In this document: piece after piece, positions 25,634 through 33,605 of the stretch
Layout of the letters: every line of letters starts with the position of its first letter
How positions within the stretch are numbered: position 1 is the first letter of the stretch
Source of the DNA: Sunxiuqinia dokdonensis
Lineage (GTDB): Bacteria; Bacteroidota; Bacteroidia; Bacteroidales; Prolixibacteraceae
NCBI RefSeq assembly: GCF_001270965.1
Contig: NZ_LGIA01000190.1
Location: 1-62,451 of the forward strand
Direction of reading: 5' to 3'
DNA: 62,451 nucleotides
The notes under the pieces: model-generated
Databases searched by the model: none
Told to the model about the DNA's origin: nothing
What the model saw: only the letters and a program-made list of their open reading frames with translations
Program-made: the position numbers and the translations under genes

Positions 25634-27010
25634 ATGGCCAGACAAAAACACATCTACCTGGACGAAGTGGACATGCCCAAGCAGTGGTACAATTTAGCTC
25701 CCGATCTTCCAACACCTTTAAACCCGCCACTTGGGCCCGACGGCAAGCCGGTGACTCCCGAAATGTTGGCGCCTGTTTTTCCGATGAACCTGATTGAGCA
25801 GGAAGTCAGCCAGGAACGCTGGATTGATATTCCTGAAGAAATTCGCGAACACCTGTTTCGCTGGCGTCCAAGTCCGCTGGTTCGGGCTTACGAACTGGAG
25901 GCCGCTTTGGGAACTCCGGCTAAAATTTACTACAAAAATGAAGGGGTTTCGCCTGCCGGAAGCCACAAACCCAATACAGCCATTCCACAGGCCTGGTACA
26001 ACAAGCAGTTTGGCATCAAAAAACTGACGACTGAAACCGGTGCCGGACAGTGGGGATCAGCCTTGTCGTTTGCCTGCTCAGTCATTGGCGGCATCGAGTG
26101 CAAAGTATTTATGGTGCGCGTAAGCTTTGAACAGAAGCCTTTCCGCAAAATGCTGATGAACACCTGGGGAGGAACCTGCGTTGCTAGTCCAAGTATGGAA
26201 ACCCAAGCCGGACGAGACATCCTGGCACAATATCCGGACACACCCGGATCATTGGGAATTGCCATTTCCGAAGCGGTTGAAGCTGCCGTTAGCGACCCAA
26301 CCGGCAAAACCCGCTATACGCTGGGTTCAGTGTTGAACCATGTGATGTTGCACCAATCCATCATTGGGCTGGAAGCCAAAAAGCAGCTGGCCAAAGTCGG
26401 AATCGACAAACCCGATGTTGTGATTGGCTGCTGTGGCGGTGGAAGTAACTTTGCCGGAATCTCCTTCCCGTTTATGTACGACAAAATTCATGGGGCCGAC
26501 ATCCAGATTATTGGTGCCGAGCCTTTTTCGTGCCCTACGCTGACCAAAGCGCCATTTATTTACGACAATGGCGATGTGGCGCAAATGACACCGCTTCTGG
26601 CCATGCACAGCCTGGGTCACAACTTTGTTCCGGCGCCCATTCATGCTGGTGGTTTGCGTTATCATGGCATGGCGCCCCTGGTGAGTGCGGCCCTGCGCGA
26701 CGGACTGATGGAAGCACAGGCCATTCACCAAAGCGAATGTTTCGAAGCTGGCTTACTCTTTTCAAAAACCGAAGGCATCATTCCCGCTCCGGAAACCACG
26801 CATGCCATTGCTGCTGTGATTCGCGAGGCTAAAAAGGCCAAGGAAGAAGGCAAGGAAAAAACAATCCTGTTCAACTTCAGTGGCCACGGATTGATGGATT
26901 TGGTAGGTTACGACAAATACCTGAATGGCGAACTGCACGACTACGAATACCCGGAGTCGGAGATTGCGCTGAACCTCGAAAAACTTCAGGGTTATCCGCT
27001 TCCAAAGTAA
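25634..27010 (+). CDS. TrpB-like PLP enzyme (TrpB2 type)
   Basis: This 458-residue protein matches the longer TrpB2 form of tryptophan synthase beta chain, which makes tryptophan from indole and serine. The PLP lysine is Lys112 in AGSHKPNTA, and the phosphate-binding loop is [10 protein letters not shown]. No trpA is adjacent, as is usual for TrpB2. A Trp-codon leader and attenuator precede it, which independently supports a role in tryptophan synthesis. Another TrpB may exist elsewhere in the genome. Confidence 0.93.
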   Translation: MARQKHIYLDEVDMPKQWYNLAPDLPTPLNPPLGPDGKPVTPEMLAPVFPMNLIEQEVSQERWIDIPEEIREHLFRWRPSPLVRAYELEAALGTPAKIYYKNEGVSPAGSHKPNTAIPQAWYNKQFGIKKLTTETGAGQWGSALSFACSVIGGIECKVFMVRVSFEQKPFRKMLMNTWGGTCVASPSMETQAGRDILAQYPDTPGSLGIAISEAVEAAVSDPTGKTRYTLGSVLNHVMLHQSIIGLEAKKQLAKVGIDKPDVVIGCCGGGSNFAGISFPFMYDKIHGADIQIIGAEPFSCPTLTKAPFIYDNGDVAQMTPLLAMHSLGHNFVPAPIHAGGLRYHGMAPLVSAALRDGLMEAQAIHQSECFEAGLLFSKTEGIIPAPETTHAIAAVIREAKKAKEEGKEKTILFNFSGHGLMDLVGYDKYLNGELHDYEYPESEIALNLEKLQGYPLPK

Positions 27011-27022
27011 AAGAGATTAGTT

Positions 27023-27051
27023 TTGATCGGATGACTTGAAGCCCATCCGAT
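27023..27051 (+). repeat. palindrome after the TrpB-like gene
   Basis: GATCGGATG and CATCCGATC form a 9-bp perfect stem. The loop and inner part (TGACTTGAAG) match the palindrome between pstS and pstC at 9150-9185. It precedes the real terminator. Confidence 0.6.
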
Positions 27052-27061
27052 CAGTAAATAT

Positions 27062-27094
27062 TAAAGTCCTGTCGAATTTGGCAGGACTTTTTTT
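27062..27094 (+). terminator. terminator of the TrpB-like gene
   Basis: AAAGTCCTG and CAGGACTTT form a stem followed by a T-run. Confidence 0.85.
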
Positions 27095-27190
27095 ATGAAT
27101 CAAAAAGCAAGCATTAACCCAAGATCCAATCACTGCCCATGAATTCCCCAATCCCCAATGACTAATCATCCAATGACCAACTTTTTTCTT

Positions 27191-27246
27191 TTAATCAAAC
27201 TTTAATCAGACTGTAATTCTGCTTTAATCAGATCGAAGTAGTTTTG
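27191..27246 (+). promoter_or_regulatory. Pho-box promoter with 11-bp repeats and -7 element
   Basis: TTAATC at 27191 and 27202, GTAATT at 27213 and TTAATC at 27224 follow at exact 11-bp steps, within repeats of the form CTTTAATCAGA and CTGTAATTCTG. TAGTTTTG at 27239-27246 matches TAnnTTTG, 9 bp after the last repeat. The layout matches the porin promoter and resembles PhoB activation from a site overlapping -35. Confidence 0.78.
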
Positions 27247-27269
27247 AATCGAACAAAAACTTCAAAAAG

Positions 27270-27629
27270 ATGAAAGCATTAATCGTTACCGTTTTATTCG
27301 CTGGAATACTTTCTTTTTCGTTTGCCTCTGAGAAAGAGAACCAACAGGCCGAAAAAGATAAAACCGAAACCAAATCGTTTACCACGCTGCGTGGTCAGGT
27401 GGTAGACCAGAAGACCAACGAAGCGTTGGTCGGCGTAAAAGTTGTTTTGGAAGGAACCGACCAGGTTGCCTACACCGATTTTGACGGAAAATACCACTTT
27501 GAAAACATTGAAACCGGAGCCTATAATTTGACAGCTTCCTATATTTCCTACGAGCAAACTTCGGTTGAAAATGTCGGGGTAAGTCTCAAAAAGAGCCAGG
27601 TTGATTTTAGTTTAAGAACAGCAAACTAA
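27270..27629 (+). CDS. small secreted carboxypeptidase-like regulatory domain protein
   Basis: This 119-residue protein has a signal peptide (MKALIVTVLFAGILSFSFAS), a charged linker, and one carboxypeptidase-regulatory-like beta-sandwich (TLRGQVVDQKTNEALVGVKV, DFDGKYHFENIETGAYNL). The domain resembles the N-terminal domain of TonB-dependent receptors but stands alone. A Pho-box promoter precedes it, so it is probably made under phosphate limitation. The function is unknown; an accessory role at the outer membrane is an inference. Confidence 0.85.
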   Translation: MKALIVTVLFAGILSFSFASEKENQQAEKDKTETKSFTTLRGQVVDQKTNEALVGVKVVLEGTDQVAYTDFDGKYHFENIETGAYNLTASYISYEQTSVENVGVSLKKSQVDFSLRTAN

Positions 27630-27661
27630 ACGCTTCCGGCTTATTCTATACTTAAGATTGA

Positions 27662-27692
27662 TACCGCTTCTGAGAGCAGAAGCGGTTTTTTC
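27662..27692 (+). terminator. terminator of the Pho-controlled small protein gene
   Basis: ACCGCTTCTG and CAGAAGCGGT form a perfect stem with a four-base loop, followed by a T-run. Confidence 0.9.
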
Positions 27693-27810
27693 TTGTTATC
27701 GTTTTAAAAATAGAATAAAACCTTCTAAAATGATCGGGATCGTGCGTTTCAGCAAAATTGATTTACCTTTAGGTTGACGCGGCCGTCCCACGACAAAACA
27801 ATTCAATTGC

Positions 27811-28269
27811 ATGAAGAAATTAAGTTTACTGATCGGTTTGATTTTGCTTGGCGTGTTGAGCTCGCAAGCACAGAGCATCAAAGAAGTTGATGGGGTGTAC
27901 TATCGCGGTTCCACGCCTTATACCGGATTTTACACCAGCGTTTATTCCAACGGAAACACCCGGCTGGAAATGAACCTCATTGACGGTGAAAAAGACGGAG
28001 AAGTGCTGGTTTATTTTGAAAATGGTGAACTGAATGAGATCCGGAGTTACAAGAAAAATGTCATGCACGGAAGTTGGATCACCTACAATGAACGAAAGCA
28101 AAAGATCGGTTTGGCCAATTACCAGAACGGGAAAAAGCATGGCGAATGGAAAATCTGGGACGACCAGGGTAACTTGCTGTACGACATGTATTATCGCGAT
28201 GGGGAAAAAACCGGCGTGTGGAAACAATATGATTCCGAAGGACAATTAATCAGCGAACGGCAATTCTGA
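27811..28269 (+). CDS. MORN-repeat-like exported protein (YwqK-type)
   Basis: This 152-residue protein has a signal peptide (LSLLIGLILLGVLSSQAQ) and about five MORN-variant repeats (GEVLVYFENGELNEIRSYKK, GSWITYNERKQKIGLANYQN, GEWKIWDDQGNLLYDMYYRD, GVWKQYDSEGQLISERQF). Such proteins are often called YwqK-family antitoxins by automated annotation. No toxin gene is adjacent and this copy is exported, so I do not assign an antitoxin role. Confidence 0.82.
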   Translation: MKKLSLLIGLILLGVLSSQAQSIKEVDGVYYRGSTPYTGFYTSVYSNGNTRLEMNLIDGEKDGEVLVYFENGELNEIRSYKKNVMHGSWITYNERKQKIGLANYQNGKKHGEWKIWDDQGNLLYDMYYRDGEKTGVWKQYDSEGQLISERQF

Positions 28270-28289
28270 CGTTTACTGAACAAACAATA

Positions 28290-28330
28290 AAAAAGGAAGG
28301 AGTTTCATTGTGAAGCTCCTTCCTTTTTTT
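28290..28330. terminator. bidirectional terminator between convergent genes
   Basis: GGAAGGAG and CTCCTTCC form a stem with A-run and T-run on opposite sides. It serves the MORN gene and the haem-binding gene. Confidence 0.88.
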
Positions 28331-28365
28331 CCCGGATACGAAATTGGCACAAATCTGCTTTCTCG

Positions 28366-28830
28366 TTATTCGCCGGTTAATACTTTTTCGCTGAGCGACT
28401 CGGCCCAGGCCGTCAGGCTTGCTTTTTGCTCTTCGGAGAGCTTGGCTTTACGGTGTATCAAAACATACGATTGCAAGGGCATTTTACCTTTTTTGACTTC
28501 CGTTGCCATGTCGTCAAGCGCTGTGATCTTGTCAATCGGATCCCAGCTTCCCCAATCCGACAAATTGAGCTCACTTTTGCCCTCGGTAATGTGCCCGTTA
28601 ATAAACCACGAAACCGGAGCCACCTGGTGATACCACAGGTAGTTGGTTTGGTTTGAATGACAGTCGAGACAGGCATTGGAAAGCAAACTCGAAATTTCTT
28701 CCGGGAGTTGTTCGCTTTTTAAGATGTGATTCGAGTCGATTTCGCCCTTGTTTTTTTCGGGTTGAAAAAACTGGATTACAACGAGCGCCAGAATAAACAG
28801 GAGGATGAGTAGTTGGAAAATCCGTCGCAT
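28366..28830 (-). CDS. haem-binding domain protein
   Basis: This 154-residue protein has an N-terminal membrane anchor (FQLLILLFILALVVIQFF) and a Haem_bd-type domain with one c-type haem motif, CLDCH, at about residues 54-58. The conserved segments WYHQVAPVSWFINGHI and EVKKGKMPLQSYVLIHRKAKL follow. It lies 10 bases after another haem-binding gene, with which it forms an operon. The redox partner is unknown. Confidence 0.87.
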   Translation of the reverse strand: MRRIFQLLILLFILALVVIQFFQPEKNKGEIDSNHILKSEQLPEEISSLLSNACLDCHSNQTNYLWYHQVAPVSWFINGHITEGKSELNLSDWGSWDPIDKITALDDMATEVKKGKMPLQSYVLIHRKAKLSEEQKASLTAWAESLSEKVLTGE

Positions 28831-28840
28831 GAGCCCGCGT

Positions 28841-29239
28841 TTATTGGTTTTGATTCATTAGCGCCACACTTTCTTTTTTCACCCAGTCGATTAAGATCTT
28901 TTTCTGTTCTTCAGTAAGTTCTTTTTCGGGGCGTCTTTCCAAAAACTTTTTTGGAGGCATTTCGTTTTCCTCAATCACCTCGCGGATTTCCTTGAATGCA
29001 CCCAATTTTTTAATGTCGGAAAGTTGGTGCATGGTTTTAAAATCAAGATGTTCCCTGGCATCTTCATTACGTGAGTCGGTGTTATGGCAGCCAAAGCACG
29101 AATTGTCGACCACCGCTCTGACATCCTCAGGCATTTTCAGGGTGATTTTTTTTTCATCGGGTTTCTCATCGGCAAATGATATGGAAGAGGACAATAACAA
29201 CAATAAAAACAGGCTGGTAATCAGGTTTAAATTTTTCAT
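28841..29239 (-). CDS. small periplasmic haem-binding protein
   Basis: This 132-residue protein has a signal peptide (LITSLFLLLLLSSSISFA), a c-type haem motif CFGCH near residue 48, and a helical tail with the pattern EENEMPPKKFLERRPEKELTE shared with Haem_bd proteins. It pairs with the next, longer haem protein. The paralogous pair may form a short electron-transfer chain; this is inferred. Confidence 0.82.
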   Translation of the reverse strand: MKNLNLITSLFLLLLLSSSISFADEKPDEKKITLKMPEDVRAVVDNSCFGCHNTDSRNEDAREHLDFKTMHQLSDIKKLGAFKEIREVIEENEMPPKKFLERRPEKELTEEQKKILIDWVKKESVALMNQNQ

Positions 29240-29361
29240 AAACAGTTTGATTTAAATAGCATTTGTGTTTTTCAATATTTATTGGTTCTAAGCAAAACGT
29301 TCAAAGGGTTTTAAATGTTGAATGGGGAGAATAAATAGTTGTCGGACAATAAAAATGATGA

Positions 29362-29394
29362 ACAAAAAAGCCTGAGCAAATCGCCCAGGCTTGA
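29362..29394 (-). terminator. terminator of the Dcp-type peptidase gene
   Basis: AAGCCTG and CAGGCTT form a stem; on the minus strand a T-run follows. Confidence 0.8.
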
Positions 29395-29413
29395 ATCTGT
29401 TTTTTATCTGAAG

Positions 29414-31519
29414 TTAGTTCTTCAACCCGCTTCGTTCGAGCAGGGCATCAACCGTGGGTTCTTGTCCGCGGAAGCGGATGTAGAGTTCCATTGGCGGCTC
29501 GCTTCCTCCTTTTTCAAGAATATGGGTACGGAAAGCATCGGCGGTTTTCCGGTCGAAAATTCCATTGGCTTTGAAAACTGAAAAGGCATCAGCATCGAGC
29601 ACTTCGGCCCACTTGTAGCTGTAATAGCCGGCAGCATAACCGCCCGCAAAAATATGCGCAAAAGAGGTACTGGTCAAGCTGCCCTCCACCCGCGGAAAGA
29701 GCTCGGTGGGTGCCATGGCTTCGGCCTCAACTTTGGCAACAGGCTTTGTCAGCGGCTCGGTTATGGTGTGGTAGGCCATATCGAGCATACCCAAGCTTAG
29801 CTGGCGTTCGGAAGCGTAACCTGACTGAAAATTCTTGGCGGCAATAATTTTTTCAACCAAGTCTTCCGGAAGCTTTTCGCCGGTTTCGTAGTGCACGGCA
29901 AAGCGGTCGAGCCACTCTTTTTCGTAGGCCCAGTTTTCATGAATTTGGGAAGGCAGTTCCACAAAATCCCAGAATACGTTGGTTCCGCCTGTACTTTCGT
30001 ATTGACATTGGCTCAGCATGCCATGCAGTCCGTGTCCAAACTCATGCAGAAAGGTGGTCACCTCGTCGAAAGTAAGCAGCGAAGGCTTGGTGCTGGTCGG
30101 TTTGGTAAAGTTGGTCACAATACTCACGTGCGGACGAATATCCTCTCCATTTTCCAGCCACTGTCCGCGGAAATCGGTCATCCAGGCGCCGGAGCGTTTG
30201 CCGTCGCGTGGGAAAAAGTCCATGTACAGTACGGAAATAAATTTCCCTTCGGTATCAAAAACTTCGTAGGCTTTTACGTCGGGATGATAAACCGGAATCG
30301 ATTTGTTTTCTTTCAGTTCCAATCCATACAGTGTTTTGGCCAGGTCAAAAACCCCGTCAATCACTTTTTCAAGTTTGAAGTAAGGTTTCACTTCTTCTTC
30401 CTTGAATCCGTAGCGGGCATTTTTCAGTTTCTCTGAATAGTAGGCCCAATCCCAGCGTTGCAATTCGTCGTTGAAGCCTTCCGCTTTTGCAAAATCGACC
30501 ACTTCGGCAAAATCTTTTTCAGCAGCAGGTCGCGAAGCCTGGTGCAGGTCTTCCAAAAAGTCCAACACCCGCTCGGGCGTTTCGGCCATGCGACGCTGAA
30601 GCGTGTAATCGGCGTGCGATTCGTATCCCAGCAATTTTGCTTTCTCCAGCTTCAGTGCCACCACTTTGGTTATGATTTCCTTGTTGTCGTATTCGTTGTC
30701 CTTGTTGCCTTTGGTAGAAAAGGCCCGGAACATTTTCTCACGCAGCTGCCGGTTGTCAGCATAAGTCATAAACGGAATGTAGCTGGGATATTGCAAGGTG
30801 AAAATCCAACCGTCCTTGTTTTTTTGCTGAGCCGTTTGTGCTGCCGCTTCTTTGGCAAAATCGGGGAGCCCGGCCAAATCGTCTTCATTGGTAATATGCA
30901 GTTCGAAAGCGTTGGTTTCGGCCAGCACGTTTTCCGAAAACTTCAGACTTAATTTCGACAGTTCGCTGGTGATTTCGCGGTAGCGGGCTTTGTCGGCCTC
31001 ATTTAGATTAGCGCCACTGCGTACAAACCCGAGGTACGAATTTTCGAGCAAGGTTTTTTGTTCCGGATTCAAATTGAGGGCATCTTTCTGCTCATACACC
31101 GCTTTTACACGGGCGAACAAATCGGGGTTGAGCGAGATGTCGTTGCCAAACTCCGAAAGCATGGGCGCCACTTCCTGCGCAATTTTCTGAATCTCGTCGT
31201 TGGTTTCGGCCGAGTTCAGGTTGAAAAAGATTTTGCGAATCGTTGACAAGCGATCGCCCGATCTGGTCATGGCCACTATCGTATTTTCGAACGAAGGCGC
31301 TTGCGGATTGTCAATAATCGTCTGAACTTCTGCACGTGCTTCTTCTATGGCCGCTTTGAATGCCGGAAGAAAGTGCTCATTTTTTATCTCCCCAAACGGA
31401 GCCGTTTGATGAATGTGTTGAAAAGGTTTCAGTAAGGGATTTTCGTTGTTCTCTGCTTGTGTTGTCATCATAGTCAATAAAACTAAAAGGGTGGCCAGCA
31501 CCCTGTAATGTGTTTTCAT
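29414..31519 (-). CDS. dcp: secreted M3 family peptidyl-dipeptidase (Dcp type)
   Basis: This 701-residue zinc peptidase removes dipeptides from peptide C-termini. A signal peptide is present (VLATLLVLLTMMTTQA). The zinc-binding motif is HEFGHGLH near residue 490, with SQIHENWAYEKE downstream supplying the third ligand Glu. Length and layout are typical of Dcp. A second M3 peptidase of PepF type lies 2 kb away, also exported, so both act on peptides outside the cytoplasm. Confidence 0.92.
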   Translation of the reverse strand: MKTHYRVLATLLVLLTMMTTQAENNENPLLKPFQHIHQTAPFGEIKNEHFLPAFKAAIEEARAEVQTIIDNPQAPSFENTIVAMTRSGDRLSTIRKIFFNLNSAETNDEIQKIAQEVAPMLSEFGNDISLNPDLFARVKAVYEQKDALNLNPEQKTLLENSYLGFVRSGANLNEADKARYREITSELSKLSLKFSENVLAETNAFELHITNEDDLAGLPDFAKEAAAQTAQQKNKDGWIFTLQYPSYIPFMTYADNRQLREKMFRAFSTKGNKDNEYDNKEIITKVVALKLEKAKLLGYESHADYTLQRRMAETPERVLDFLEDLHQASRPAAEKDFAEVVDFAKAEGFNDELQRWDWAYYSEKLKNARYGFKEEEVKPYFKLEKVIDGVFDLAKTLYGLELKENKSIPVYHPDVKAYEVFDTEGKFISVLYMDFFPRDGKRSGAWMTDFRGQWLENGEDIRPHVSIVTNFTKPTSTKPSLLTFDEVTTFLHEFGHGLHGMLSQCQYESTGGTNVFWDFVELPSQIHENWAYEKEWLDRFAVHYETGEKLPEDLVEKIIAAKNFQSGYASERQLSLGMLDMAYHTITEPLTKPVAKVEAEAMAPTELFPRVEGSLTSTSFAHIFAGGYAAGYYSYKWAEVLDADAFSVFKANGIFDRKTADAFRTHILEKGGSEPPMELYIRFRGQEPTVDALLERSGLKN

Positions 31520-31607
31520 GTGGTTTTTTTTAAGTTTTCAGCAAATAAAGTTGTGCAAGATCTGTCGTCAGTTGTACCAGATTATTACAGAAAACTTAGG
31601 GAATAGT

Positions 31608-32201
31608 TCATGAGTGATTTTTTTTCTTCTTGCGTTTTTTCTTCTCAACCGACCAGCCAAACTTGCCGATGGGTTTACCGATTTTAAAATAGTGCCCGTG
31701 CAAATAGCAGATCGGGTCGGATTGCTTGAGGCTGAAGGCACCGGTTTCGGGATCGATGTAGCGTTCGTCGGCCAGCACATTCACCACTTCGGAGATGAAC
31801 ATGTCGTGCGTGCCCAGCGGCACAATGTCCTTCACCCGGCACTCAATGCTGATGGGTGCTTCGGCTACGATGGGCGCTTTGACCACGGTAGCCGGGGCAG
31901 GCGTGAGTCCCATTTCTTTCCATTTGTCGTATTTCCTGCCCGAGCGAACCCCGCACCAATCGGTGGCGCGGGCCAGCTCTTCGGTGGTCAGGTTGATCAC
32001 GTATTCGCCGGTTCGCTTGATGATTTCGTAGGAATGGCGGCCGGGCCTGACCGAAATGTAACACATGGGCGGATCGCTGCACAGGGTGCCTGTCCAGGCG
32101 ATGGTAATCAGGTTATGTTCGTCGGGTGTTTCGCCACAACTGACCAGCACGGCCGGCAGCGGATACACCATGGTTCCGGGTTTCCAGTTCACTTTTCCCA
32201 T
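31608..32201 (-). CDS. flavin reductase family protein
   Basis: This 197-residue FMN-binding split-barrel protein shows MVYPLPAVLVSCGETPDE, LITIAWTGTLCSDPP and MCYISVRPGRHSYEIIKRTG. The C-terminus is an unusual lysine-rich tail (EKKKRKKKKNHS). The start at 32201 (MGKVNWKPGT) fits the family. The partner enzyme is not evident. Confidence 0.88.
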   Translation of the reverse strand: MGKVNWKPGTMVYPLPAVLVSCGETPDEHNLITIAWTGTLCSDPPMCYISVRPGRHSYEIIKRTGEYVINLTTEELARATDWCGVRSGRKYDKWKEMGLTPAPATVVKAPIVAEAPISIECRVKDIVPLGTHDMFISEVVNVLADERYIDPETGAFSLKQSDPICYLHGHYFKIGKPIGKFGWSVEKKKRKKKKNHS

Positions 32202-32339
32202 TGTTCCGTTTTCGTTTCGCGTTGCGGTTGACCTGACGCTTGCTGATCCGCAACAGTTTTTTATTGCTGCAAAGGTAAAAAAAGTCGGCTGGAACGGAGG
32301 TCTCTTCCGAAATGTCCGCCTGGCATAGCTTGAAATCAT
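32202..32339. other. leader region of the flavin reductase gene
   Basis: No gene is supported between the reductase start and the repeat array. No clear promoter is seen. Confidence 0.4.
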
Positions 32340-32570
32340 TTCAAAATTCATCGGAATGAAAGTTGATGGTTGATTTTCGCTTCCAATTCTGTGGAAGCAC
32401 AAGTTGATAACTGGTTTTCATTTCCAATTCTGTAGAAGTGAAAGTTAGCAGCTGATTTTCATTTCCAATTCTGTGGAAATGAAAGTTGACGGCTGATTTT
32501 CGTTTCCAATTCTGTGGAAGTGAAAGCTGGCGGTTGATTTTCGCTTCCAATTTCATGGAAATAAAATGAA
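32340..32570. repeat. 41-bp tandem hairpin array (five units plus a degenerate sixth)
   Basis: TTCCAAT starts at 32381, 32422, 32463, 32504 and 32545, exactly 41 bp apart, and a degenerate unit precedes at 32340. Each unit forms a hairpin: TTTCATTTCC with GGAAATGAAA around loop AATTCTGT in the third unit, and GCTTCC with GGAAGC in the first. These two show compensating base changes. The array lies between the methyltransferase end and the reductase start. It is not related in sequence to the 41-bp array at 21741. Confidence 0.88.
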
Positions 32571-32641
32571 ACAGTGTGTTCTTCTTCATTTTAAATGGAT
32601 AAAACAGGCCAATGTTTTGGCTGAGCAGGGCGGAGCCGGCC

Positions 32642-33445
32642 CTACGGCTTTGGGCTTGCAACAAGAGAATAAACCATCGGGATCTTGTTGCCGAAGTGTT
32701 TTATCCGGAACTTTTTGGGGGCAAGTTCAACCGTGTTGTTGAAACAGTTGTAGGGCGAATAGTCAAACTCGTCAAGCGAGTTAATTTCGAGTTTGTTTTG
32801 AATCAGACTATTCACCACCTCGCTCAGGCTGTGGTTCCAGCACACAAACTCCTGGCTGATTTTGGCCTCGCGGTCGGCATAGGTGCCGGTTTCGGTTTCA
32901 ACAATGGCGCCGTCGTTGAAATAGTTGTAAGCCACTTTTTCGAATTGATCGTCAAACATCCACACCACAGGATGAAATTCAACAAAAACAAAACGCCCGT
33001 TGGGTTTCAGAAAGCGGGAAATGAGCTTCGCCCAGCGGTCCAGGTCGGGCAGCCAGCCAATGGTGCCATAGCTGGTAAAAACCAGGTCGAACTGTTGGTT
33101 CAGCTGGTGGGGCAAATCGTAAATGTCGCAGCAAATGAAGGTGGCATCCACCTGGGTTTTTTCGGCCAGCAGGCGGGCTTGCTCAATGGCTTTGTCCGAC
33201 AGGTCGACGCCGGTTACCTGGGCTCCCATGCGTCCCAGCGACAGGGTATCCTGCCCAAAATGACATTGCAGGTGCAGGATGCTTTTCCCCCTAACATCGC
33301 CCAAAAGTTGCAGCTCAATGGGGTTGAGCGAGCTGTTGCCAGCCAGAAAACCCGGCAGATCGTAGAAGTCGGATTGCAGGTGGCTGGAAATTTTATTGTT
33401 CCACGACTGTTTGTTGATTTCGATGTAGTTTTCCTCGAGCTTCAT
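32642..33445 (-). CDS. class I SAM-dependent methyltransferase
   Basis: This 267-residue protein has the SAM-binding motif I region ILHLQCHFGQDTLSLGRMGA, the acidic end of strand 2 GVDLSDKAIEQA, and motif IV-like FDLVFTSYGTIGWLPD. The substrate is unknown. It is on the minus strand, between the PepF-type peptidase terminator and the 41-bp array. Confidence 0.85.
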   Translation of the reverse strand: MKLEENYIEINKQSWNNKISSHLQSDFYDLPGFLAGNSSLNPIELQLLGDVRGKSILHLQCHFGQDTLSLGRMGAQVTGVDLSDKAIEQARLLAEKTQVDATFICCDIYDLPHQLNQQFDLVFTSYGTIGWLPDLDRWAKLISRFLKPNGRFVFVEFHPVVWMFDDQFEKVAYNYFNDGAIVETETGTYADREAKISQEFVCWNHSLSEVVNSLIQNKLEINSLDEFDYSPYNCFNNTVELAPKKFRIKHFGNKIPMVYSLVASPKP

Positions 33446-33546
33446 GTGGTTTGTGTTTTATACGAATCACCAAGATAAGGAAACTTTTTCGGTTAGCGAG
33501 CGTGTTGCGCTTACTGCAGCGTTCAGGCAACGGACCAAACTTCACC

Positions 33547-33583
33547 AAAAAACCGGCCTTCCGAAATCGGAAAGCCGGCTTGT
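33547..33583 (-). terminator. terminator of the PepF-type peptidase gene
   Basis: GCCGGCTTTCC pairs with GGAAGGCCGG around a short loop and is followed by TTTTTT on the minus strand. Confidence 0.88.
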
Positions 33584-33605
33584 AAACGGACAATCAGTAA
33601 CTGGG

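Noticed and set aside
27121-27185. Tandem repeat with CCAATGAC-like words
   Set aside because: Units are irregular in spacing and too short to separate from low-complexity drift.
27811-28269. Antitoxin of a toxin-antitoxin pair
   Set aside because: The protein has MORN-like repeats and an export signal, and there is no toxin gene next to it.
32341-32664. 107-codon open frame on the minus strand over the 41-bp array
   Set aside because: The peptide repeats (LPQNWKRKS) follow from the DNA repeat. The 41-bp unit is not a multiple of three, so each unit is read in a different frame, and there is no ribosome-binding site.
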